Of a stretch of DNA of 24,916 nt, positions 7,025 through 13,819 are shown piece after piece. Every line of letters starts with the position of its first letter. Position 1 is the first letter of the stretch. The notes below the pieces were generated by a model that was not told where the DNA came from, ran no database searches, and was given only the letters and a program-made list of their open reading frames with translations. Origin of the DNA: Burkholderiaceae bacterium (lineage in GTDB: Bacteria; Pseudomonadota; Gammaproteobacteria; Burkholderiales; Burkholderiaceae_C); NCBI GenBank assembly GCA_025458585.1, contig JALOSD010000042.1, positions 1 through 24,916 of the forward strand, written 5' to 3'. The translations under genes were made by a program, and so were the position numbers.

Positions 7025-8055
7025 TCACACCACCGTCTGCGCGAGCTCGCCCTTCGTGTAGCGCTGCGCCATCGCGTCGAGCGGCAGCGGCTTGATCTTC
7101 GGCGCCTGGCCCTCGCAGCCGAACTCGAGGTAGCGCTGCTTGCAGATCTTGTAGGCCGCTTCGCGCGCCGGCTTGAGCCACTCGCGGGCGTCGAACTTCT
7201 CGGGGTTCTCGGCGAGGAACTTGCGCACCGCGGCGGTCATCGCCAGCCGGATGTCGGTGTCGATGTTGATCTTGCGCACGCCGTGCTTGATCGCCTCCTG
7301 GATCTCCTCGACCGGCACGCCGTAGGTTCGAGCAGGTCCTGCGGCACGCTCGAGCTGCCGTGCATCACCAGGTGCGTGGTCGGGATGCGGCGGTGGATCT
7401 CCTTGATGCGCTCGATCGCGAGGATGTCGCCGGTGGGCTTGCGGGTGAACTTGTAGGCGCCGTGGCTGGTGCCGATCGCGATCGCGAGCGCGTCGAGCTG
7501 CGTGCGCTTGACGAAGTCGGCCGCCTGCTCGGGGTCGGTCAGCAGCTGTTCGCGCGTCATCGTCGAGTCGGTGCCGTGGCCGTCCTCCTTGTCGCCCTTC
7601 ATCGTCTCGAGCGAGCCGAGGCAGCCGAGCTCGCCCTCGACGGTGACGCCGAGCGCATGCGCCATGTCGACCACCTTGCGCGTGACGTCGACGTTGTAGT
7701 CGTAGCTGGCGATCGTCTTGCCGTCGGCCTCGAGCGAGCCGTCCATCATCACCGAGCTGAAGCCGAGCGAGATCGCGCCGCGGCACACGTCGGGGCTCTG
7801 GCCGTGGTCCTGGTGCATCACGAGCGGCACCTGCGGCCACTGCTCGACGGCGGCCTGGATCAGGTGCTTGATGAACGGCTCGCCGGCGTACTTGCGCGCG
7901 CCGGCGCTGGCCTGCAGGATGACCGGCGCGCCGACCTCGGCGGCGGCGGTCATCACCGCCTGCACCTGCTCGAGGTTGTTGACGTTGAACGCGGGGATGC
8001 CGTAGCCGTTGTCGGCGGCGTGGTCGAGCAGTTGGCGCATCGAGACGAGGGGCAT
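7025..8055 (-). pseudogene. fba: Class II fructose-1,6-bisphosphate aldolase, reading frame broken by a ~34-bp internal gap
   Basis: The first 242 codons (start ATG 8055, with AGGAG ~7 bp upstream) encode a normal class II aldolase. Metal and catalytic residues are present: HQDHG (Asp83, His84), GELG (Glu142), GTSHGAYKF (His198) and MHGSSSVPQ (His232). After Leu242 (ending at 7330) the frame shifts. The family sequence resumes with TYGVPVEEIQ at 7327 and runs 100 codons to the TGA at 7025, including the phosphate-binding NIDTDIRLA. The two pieces total 342 residues. The family usually has about 12 more residues between them and is ~354 aa long, so about 34 nt appear to be missing. As written, the 242 correct residues continue into ~30 out-of-frame ones, ending at 7237. 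The enzyme cleaves or forms fructose-1,6-bisphosphate in glycolysis and gluconeogenesis. An assembly error is possible. Confidence 0.88.
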
Positions 8056-8158
8056 GGCGGACTCCTGGGAGGTGGCGGGGCGGGACGAACGACCACCGCG
8101 CCTCCGGGCCGGACGCGGCGGCCGATCGATGCAACAAATTCGAGCTTGATTCTATCGG

Positions 8159-8181
8159 CGGGGGTGTCGTCGACACCCCCG
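8159..8181. promoter_or_regulatory. Perfect 11-bp inverted repeat upstream of fba
   Basis: CGGGGGTGTCG (8159-8169), a single central T, and CGACACCCCCG (8171-8181) form a perfect palindrome in the 167-bp gap between the chalcone-isomerase-like gene and fba. On the minus strand it is followed by CCGATAGAATC, where TAGAAT (8150-8155) could be a -10 box for fba. No convincing -35 box is seen at the right distance. There is no T-run on either side, so a factor-independent terminator is less likely than an operator, but both remain open. The rest of the gap (8056-8158, 8182-8222) shows nothing except the fba ribosome-binding site. Confidence 0.4.
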
Positions 8182-8222
8182 CGCTCGCATGGCGGCGCGA
8201 TGGAGCCGGGGCGGCGCGAGCC

Positions 8223-8792
8223 TCAGCCGCCGAGCATCGCCTTCTTCAGGTCGGCCTGCACCGGCTTGTCGGCCAGCCAGATCTTCATCAGCGCGTCGTT
8301 GAAGGGCGCGCCGGCGATCGCGCCGATGGCCTTGCCGTTGTGGCCCAGGCGCGTCTCACCGTCGACGAAGTCCAGCGTCACGACGTCGCCCGTCTTGGCC
8401 TCGCCGATCGACTTCATCAGCGACACCAGCTGGTCGGTCTGCGGCTTGACGGCCTCCATCGCCTGCGGCGTGCTGGTCGCCTTCATGCCGTCGACCAGCG
8501 CACCGACGAGGTCGGCGGCGCCGACGTCGCGCAGCATGTTCATCTGCACGCGACGCGGGCTCTGCGCCAGCGTGCCCGCCAGATCCCCCGCCTTCGCAGG
8601 CAGGTACAGCGACGCGACGTAGACCTTGAACACGACGCGCGTGCGGATGCCCGCGCCGTTGAGCACCAGTTCCTTCCCGCCGACGCTGACGCGCTCGTCG
8701 AGCTTGACGCCTCCGACCTCGGCGGCGAGCGCCGACGCGGCGATGGCGAGCGAGGCGATGGCGAGCGCCCAGCGCGTTGGCTTCGATCTCAT
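8223..8792 (-). CDS. Secreted chalcone-isomerase-like domain protein
   Basis: The 189-aa product begins with a Sec signal peptide (MRSKPTRWALAIASLAIAAS, cleavage probably after ALA at ~24). It continues as a bacterial chalcone-isomerase-like fold protein: VGGVKLDERVSVGGKELVLN, GAGIRTRVVFKVYVASLYLP, and later FVDGETRLGHNGKAIGAI with FNDALMKIWLADKPVQADLK. Members of this family are common periplasmic proteins in betaproteobacteria. They are not flavonoid enzymes in general; a fatty-acid-binding or structural role has been suggested. The ATG at 8792 has a strong AAGGAG 7 bp upstream. It lies 36 bp after ppsA on the same strand and may be the last gene of that transcript. Confidence 0.85.
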   Translation of the reverse strand: MRSKPTRWALAIASLAIAASALAAEVGGVKLDERVSVGGKELVLNGAGIRTRVVFKVYVASLYLPAKAGDLAGTLAQSPRRVQMNMLRDVGAADLVGALVDGMKATSTPQAMEAVKPQTDQLVSLMKSIGEAKTGDVVTLDFVDGETRLGHNGKAIGAIAGAPFNDALMKIWLADKPVQADLKKAMLGG

Positions 8793-8828
8793 GGTCCGTC
8801 TCCTTTAGGGTGGTGGTGGGATTGGGCC

Positions 8829-11240
8829 TTACCTCGGCGCGCGCCCCTGCGCCTGCTCGATGCGCTGCACCGCCTGCATCGTCTTCAGCACGCGGTCGGG
8901 CGTCAGGCTGATGCTGTCGATGCCGAGCTCGACCAGGTACTGCGCGATCTCGAGGTGGTCCGACGGCGCCTGCCCGCAGATGCCGCTGTGGCGGCCGTTG
9001 CGCTTCGCGCCCTCGACGGCGAGCCTGAGCATCTTCAGCATACCGGGGTCGCGCTCGTCGAAGCTCTCGGCGACGATCGCGCTGTCGCGGTCGACGCCGA
9101 GCGTGAGCTGCGTCAGGTCGTTGCTGCCGATCGAGAAGCCGTCGAACAGCTCGCTGAACTCGTCGATCAGCAGCACGTTGTTCGGGATCTCGCACATCAC
9201 GTAGACCTCGAGGCCGCCCACCTCGCCCGGCTGGCCGCGCTTCAGGCCGTTCTTGGCCATCACCGCGAGCACGCGCCGCGCCTCGTCGAGCCGGCGGCAG
9301 AACGGCACCATGACCTTCAGGTTGGTCAGGCCCATGACCTCGCGCACGCGGTGCAGCGCGATGCACTCGAGCGCGAAGCCTTCCTCGTACGCCGGGTGGA
9401 TGTAGCGCGACGCGCCGCGGAAGCCGATCATCGGGTTCTCTTCGTGCGGCTCGAAGTCGCGCCCGCCGAGCAGTGCGGCGTACTCGTTGCTCTTGAAGTC
9501 CGACAGCCGCACGATCACCGGCCGCGGCCAGAACGCGGCGGCGATCGTGCCCACGCCCTCGGCGAGCCGCTCGACGAAGTACGCCGCGCCGTCGGCGTAC
9601 TGCGCCCACAGCGCCTCGACCTGCGCGCGCACCGCGTCGTCGCGGATGCGCTCCGGGTGCAGCACGGCCATCGGGTGCACCTTGATGTACTCGTTGACGA
9701 TGAACTCCATGCGCGCCAGCCCGACGCCGTCGCACGGCATCAGGCTGACCTGGAAAGCGAGTTCGGGGTTGCCGAGGTTGACCATGATCTCGGTGGCCGG
9801 TTTCACGAGGTCCGACAGGTCGCTCGTCTCCTTGTGGAACGGCACCGTGCCCTCGTAGACGCGTCCGACCGCGCCTTCGGCGCACGACACCGTCACCGCC
9901 TCGCCGTCGGCCAGCGCCTCGGTGGCGTGCTCGGCGCCGACGACGGCGGGAATGCCGAGCTCGCGCGCGACGATCGCCGCGTGGCAGGTGCGCCCGCCGC
10001 GGTTGGTCACGATCGCCGCCGCGGTCTTCATCACCGGCTCCCAGTCGGGCGTCGTCGTGTCGGCGACCAGCACCTCGCCGGGCCGGAACGTGTTGAGCCT
10101 GTGCGCCGACGTGATGCGCCGCACCGCGCCGGTGGCGATCTTCGCGCCCACCGCGCGGCCCTTCGCGCGCACGCGGCCCTGGCCGTCGAGCACGTAGTCC
10201 TCGAGCAGGTTCGCGTTCTTCTGCGACGCCGCGGTCTCGGGCCGCGCCTGCACGATGTAGAGCTTGCCGTCGGGGCCGTCCTTGGCCCACTCGATGTCCA
10301 TCGGCCGGCCGTAGTGGTCCTCGATCGCGATCGCGGCGCCGGCGAGCTCGAGCACGTCGTCGTCGCTCAGGCAAAAGCGCGCGCGCTCGGCCTTCGGCGT
10401 CGGCTGGTTGACGACCGGCTCGCGCGTGCGCCCGCCGGCGTAGACCATGCGCACCTGCTTGTCGCCGAGCGTGCGCCGCACGACGGCGCGGTGACCCTGG
10501 CGGTAGGTCGGCTTGTGGACGTAGAACTCGTCGGGGTCGACGGCGCCCTGCACGACGTTCTCGCCCAGCCCCCAGGCGGCGGTGACGAAGACGAAGTCGG
10601 GGTGGCCCGACTCGGTGTCGATCGTGAAGATGACGCCGCTGGACGCCAGGTCGCTCCTCACCATCTGCATCACCGCAACCGAGAGGTAGACCTTGAAGTG
10701 GTCGAAGCCCTGGTCGGTGCGGTAGCTGATCGCGCGGTCGGTGAACAGCGACGCCTGGCAGCGCCGGACGGCATCGAGCAGCATCTCCTCACCGCGGATG
10801 TTCAGGTAGGTGTCGTGCTGGCCGGCGAAGCTGGCGGTCGGCAGGTCCTCGGCGGTGGCCGAGCTGCGCACCGCAACGCTGAGGTCGGGGCCAACCTGCG
10901 CCTTCAGCGCGCGCCACGCCTCGCGCACCTGCTGCTCGACGGCCTTGGGCATGGCCGCAGCGTAGACGATCTCGCGCGCCCGCGCGCCGGCACGCGCCAG
11001 CGCGTCGGTGTCGCGCTTGTCGAGCGTGTCGAGCAGCGCGTGCAGTTCGTCCCAGGCGCCGGCGGCGTCGAGCGCATCGCGGTAAGCCTGGGCGGTGACC
11101 GCGAAGCCGTCGGGGATGCGCACGCCCAGCGGCGCGAGCTGCCGGACCATCTCGCCGAGCGAGGCGTTCTTGCCGCCGACCGACGCCAGGTCGGCCAGCG
11201 ACAGGTCGCGAAACCAGCGGATGTAGTTCGTCGTGGCCAT
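8829..11240 (-). CDS. ppsA: Phosphoenolpyruvate synthase
   Basis: This 803-aa enzyme converts pyruvate and ATP to PEP, AMP and phosphate, the entry step to gluconeogenesis from pyruvate, lactate or acetate-derived carbon. The domains occur in the family order. The N-terminal ATP-grasp domain has LASVGGKNASLGEM (~18-31), SVAVRSSATAEDLPTASFAG and DIEWAKDG. The swivelling phosphohistidine domain has GGRTCHAAIVARELGIPAVV, with His420 as phosphate carrier. The C-terminal PEP/pyruvate barrel has GSNDLTQLTLGVDRDS and GICGQAPSDH near the end, which contains the catalytic Cys. The length is close to E. coli PpsA (792 aa). The ATG at 11240 has GAGG ~9 bp upstream. The 15-bp gap to the exonuclease/pseudokinase gene suggests co-transcription with the sensor operon. 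No ppsR-type regulatory kinase gene is adjacent. Confidence 0.95.
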   Translation of the reverse strand: MATTNYIRWFRDLSLADLASVGGKNASLGEMVRQLAPLGVRIPDGFAVTAQAYRDALDAAGAWDELHALLDTLDKRDTDALARAGARAREIVYAAAMPKAVEQQVREAWRALKAQVGPDLSVAVRSSATAEDLPTASFAGQHDTYLNIRGEEMLLDAVRRCQASLFTDRAISYRTDQGFDHFKVYLSVAVMQMVRSDLASSGVIFTIDTESGHPDFVFVTAAWGLGENVVQGAVDPDEFYVHKPTYRQGHRAVVRRTLGDKQVRMVYAGGRTREPVVNQPTPKAERARFCLSDDDVLELAGAAIAIEDHYGRPMDIEWAKDGPDGKLYIVQARPETAASQKNANLLEDYVLDGQGRVRAKGRAVGAKIATGAVRRITSAHRLNTFRPGEVLVADTTTPDWEPVMKTAAAIVTNRGGRTCHAAIVARELGIPAVVGAEHATEALADGEAVTVSCAEGAVGRVYEGTVPFHKETSDLSDLVKPATEIMVNLGNPELAFQVSLMPCDGVGLARMEFIVNEYIKVHPMAVLHPERIRDDAVRAQVEALWAQYADGAAYFVERLAEGVGTIAAAFWPRPVIVRLSDFKSNEYAALLGGRDFEPHEENPMIGFRGASRYIHPAYEEGFALECIALHRVREVMGLTNLKVMVPFCRRLDEARRVLAVMAKNGLKRGQPGEVGGLEVYVMCEIPNNVLLIDEFSELFDGFSIGSNDLTQLTLGVDRDSAIVAESFDERDPGMLKMLRLAVEGAKRNGRHSGICGQAPSDHLEIAQYLVELGIDSISLTPDRVLKTMQAVQRIEQAQGRAPR

Positions 11241-11255
11241 CGGGTTCGTCCTCGC

Positions 11256-13448
11256 TCAGTATTTCAACCGCGCGTAATAGGTCTCCTGCGCCGCCCGGCG
11301 CGCGTCGCCGAGCGTGTGGATGCCCTTCTCGGCGAGCAGCGGGATCAGCTTGAGGAAGATCTCGGCGGTGACCATCGCGTCGCCGAGCGCGGTGTGGCGG
11401 CCGATCACCGTGACGTCGAAACGCTCGGCGATCGCCTCCAGGCGGTGCGACTCCTGGTTCGGGTGCACGACGGCCGACAGCAGCAGCGTGTCGAGCACCG
11501 GCTGGTCGAAGCGGCAGCCGGTGAGTTCCTCCTTCAGCTGCAGGAAACGCATGTCGAACGCGGCGTTGTGGGCGACGAGCACGGTGTCGTGTGCATAGGC
11601 GTGGAACGCGGGCAGCACGGTGTCGATCGCCGGCTGGCCGGCGACCATCTCGGGCGTGATGCCGTGGATCGGGATGCCGGCGGCCGGGATCGGGCGCTTC
11701 GGGTCGACGAGCTGGTCGAACGACTCGCCCCTGAGCAGCTTGCCGTTGACGAGCCGCGTCGCCCCGATCTGGATGATCTCGTCGCCGGCCGACGGCTCGA
11801 GGCCCGTGGTCTCGGTGTCGAACACGGTGTAGGTCAGCTCGCTGAGCTTGCGGTCGTCGAGCGCACGGTTCGACTCGCTGAGGGCGAAGAGGTCGAAGTC
11901 GTAGTACTCGGGGCGGCTCTCGCTGCGCACGAACGCCGACGCGGCAAGCTCGCCGCCCTCGCGCGCCAGCGGCAGCAGGAAGCGGAAGAACGCGGCGTGG
12001 CGCACGCGTTCGCGCTCGAACCAGAACTCGCCGCCGTGGCGCTGCACGACGTCGCGCACCGTCAGCGGGCTCGTCTCGGCGCCGAGGCGCATCGCGTCGG
12101 TCTCCCACGTCATCACGGTCTCGGTGCTCATCGCCTGGCCCGTCCATAGCAGGTCGAGGTGCGCGCGGGCGTTGTCCGCCGGCTGCAGCCGCAGCTGCAC
12201 GAGCTTGATCTCGTATTCGTCGCGCAGCCGCCCGGCGAGGTAGGCGAGCGCCTGCAGCAGCGAGAAGCTCTCGACCTCGAGCCACAGCGACGCGTCGACC
12301 TCCGACGCGGCGACGCGCAGGCCGTCGAGCGCCTCGAGCCGGCGCTGCGCCGCCGCGACGAGGTCGGCGCCGAGCATCTCCTCGAGCGGCCAGCGCGTCG
12401 CGAGGCCCGCGGTCGACTGCTCGGCGACCTGCTGCAGGCGCCGGCTCATCGCCTGCGCCTCGTCGCGGATCACGGCGAGGAAACGCTCGCGCGTGGCGGC
12501 GTCGAGGTCGTCGTAGTCGAGCATCTCGACGGCCGCCTGCAGGTTCGCCAGCGACGCGCGGCTGCCTTCGGTCAGCCCGTGCAGCAGGCGGTCACGCGCC
12601 GACTCCTGCTCGAAGTCGCGCGTGATGTTGTCGAGCATCAGCACGAAGCCTGCGAGCGCGGTGTCGCCGTCGTCGGCGCCACCGTCGCCGCCGACGGCAC
12701 GCACCGGCGCCATCTGCACGCGCAGCAGCTGGCCGGCGCGCGTCGTCGTGACGAACTGCGCCGTCGGGTTCAGCGCGCCGCGCGCGAGGCGCTGCTGCAC
12801 GCTCTCGAGCGCGTGGGCGACGAGCTTGCGGTCGAACACGGTGTAGATCGAGCGCCCGAGCCCGATCAGCTCGGCGCCGGCGGCCACCTGCGGTGCCGCC
12901 GACAGCGCGCGGAACTGCACCCGCGCGCGGTTGTTGTAGAGCAGCACGCGCCCGTCGAGGTTGCACACGACGACGCTTTGCGTGAGCTCGCTCATCAGCG
13001 CCGCAAGCCGGCTGCGCTCCTGCTCGACGCTGCGGCTCGCGAGTGCGACCTGCGCCGCGACGTCGCTGCGAAGCTGCTCGCGCTGGCGCACGAGCTCGTT
13101 GATCGTGCGTGCGAGCCCTTGCACGTCGGCGCCGCCGTCGCTCGTCAGCTCGCGCTGCACGTCGCTCGTCGTCAGCACCTGCGCCTGCTCGAGCAGCCGC
13201 GCCGGCGCCGCGATCCAGCGCCGGTAGACCACCTGCGCGAGCGCGACGACGACGCCGACGAAGGCGAGGAAGGTCATCACCGCGAGCGGCACCGCCGGTG
13301 CCAGCGCGCCGCCGACGGCGTGGCGTGTGGCGGGCTCGAGCGTCGAGCCGACGAGTGCCGCCGTCAGCGCGACCCAGGCGCCGAGCAGCAGCACGCCGCC
13401 GGCCGCGGCCACCGCCATCACGCGCAGCAGCCGGCCGTCGCGCTTCAC
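11256..13448 (-). CDS. Membrane PAS/pseudo-histidine-kinase protein fused to a DEDDh 3'-5' exonuclease
   Basis: The 730-aa product has two N-terminal membrane helices (~10-35 and ~52-77), then a HAMP/coiled region (~80-130). A PAS-like domain follows (~130-250: MSELTQSVVVCNLDGRVLLY, with Asn/Asp-rich turns), then a kinase-like dimerisation helix pair and a degenerate ATPase-like region. The C-terminus (~540-700) is a DnaQ/DNA polymerase III epsilon-type exonuclease with all acidic residues: FDTETTGL (Asp544, Glu546), VAHNAAFDMRF (Asp632) and RHTALGDA (His685, Asp690). The stretch where a kinase would carry its phospho-His reads LTEGSRASLANLQAA without His, and no clear N-box or GTGLGL loop is seen. 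It is therefore likely a non-phosphorylating sensor controlling, or tethering, a nuclease at the membrane. The GTG at 13448 overlaps the regulator stop (GTGA), showing coupling to the two-component system. Confidence 0.85.
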   Translation of the reverse strand: MKRDGRLLRVMAVAAAGGVLLLGAWVALTAALVGSTLEPATRHAVGGALAPAVPLAVMTFLAFVGVVVALAQVVYRRWIAAPARLLEQAQVLTTSDVQRELTSDGGADVQGLARTINELVRQREQLRSDVAAQVALASRSVEQERSRLAALMSELTQSVVVCNLDGRVLLYNNRARVQFRALSAAPQVAAGAELIGLGRSIYTVFDRKLVAHALESVQQRLARGALNPTAQFVTTTRAGQLLRVQMAPVRAVGGDGGADDGDTALAGFVLMLDNITRDFEQESARDRLLHGLTEGSRASLANLQAAVEMLDYDDLDAATRERFLAVIRDEAQAMSRRLQQVAEQSTAGLATRWPLEEMLGADLVAAAQRRLEALDGLRVAASEVDASLWLEVESFSLLQALAYLAGRLRDEYEIKLVQLRLQPADNARAHLDLLWTGQAMSTETVMTWETDAMRLGAETSPLTVRDVVQRHGGEFWFERERVRHAAFFRFLLPLAREGGELAASAFVRSESRPEYYDFDLFALSESNRALDDRKLSELTYTVFDTETTGLEPSAGDEIIQIGATRLVNGKLLRGESFDQLVDPKRPIPAAGIPIHGITPEMVAGQPAIDTVLPAFHAYAHDTVLVAHNAAFDMRFLQLKEELTGCRFDQPVLDTLLLSAVVHPNQESHRLEAIAERFDVTVIGRHTALGDAMVTAEIFLKLIPLLAEKGIHTLGDARRAAQETYYARLKY

Positions 13449-13819
13449 GCGCGCGCCTCCAGCAGCTCGCGCACCTTGTGCACCAGCTCCTTGGTCGAGA
13501 AGGGCTTCGTCATGTAGGCGTCGGCGCCCACGCCCATGCCCTTGGCGACGTCGGTGTCGCGGCCCTTGGCGGTGAGCATCAGCACGATCGTGTCGCGGAT
13601 CGCCTCGTCGGCGCGCAACTCCTGGCAGACCTCGAAGCCGGTCTTCCTCGGCATCATCACGTCGAGCAGCACCAGGCGCGGGCGCTCGCGGCGCAGCGCG
13701 TCGAGCGCCTCGTCGCCGTCGCGCGCCACGTGCACCTCGTAGCCTTCGCGCTTCATCAGGAACTCGAGCGAAATCAGGATGTTCGGCTCGTCGTCGGCGA
13801 TCAGGATCTTCGTGCTCAT
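13445..13819 (-). CDS. Single-domain response regulator (CheY-like receiver)
   Basis: The 124-aa product is only a receiver domain. It shows the acidic pocket DDE (Asp9, Asp10), phospho-acceptor LLDVMMP (Asp53), switch Thr83 in LMLTAKG and Lys105 in TKPF. No DNA-binding or enzymatic output domain follows. I chose the ATG at 13819 because it starts exactly at the receiver fold, overlaps the upstream kinase stop as ATGA, and has AAGGAG about 10 bp upstream; a start 20 codons earlier would add an unconserved extension. The phosphate donor is presumably the symporter-kinase encoded just upstream. The C-terminus overlaps the start of the exonuclease fusion gene. CrbR-type partners of CrbS usually have a LuxR-type HTH, which is missing here. 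Confidence 0.92.
   Translation of the reverse strand: MSTKILIADDEPNILISLEFLMKREGYEVHVARDGDEALDALRRERPRLVLLDVMMPRKTGFEVCQELRADEAIRDTIVLMLTAKGRDTDVAKGMGVGADAYMTKPFSTKELVHKVRELLEARA

Noticed and set aside
8340..12149. A 1269-codon open frame on the plus strand opposite ppsA and the exonuclease-fusion gene.
   Set aside because: Its product is Arg/His/Ala/Val-rich low-information sequence typical of the antisense of GC-rich genes, and the minus strand encodes well-recognised proteins throughout.
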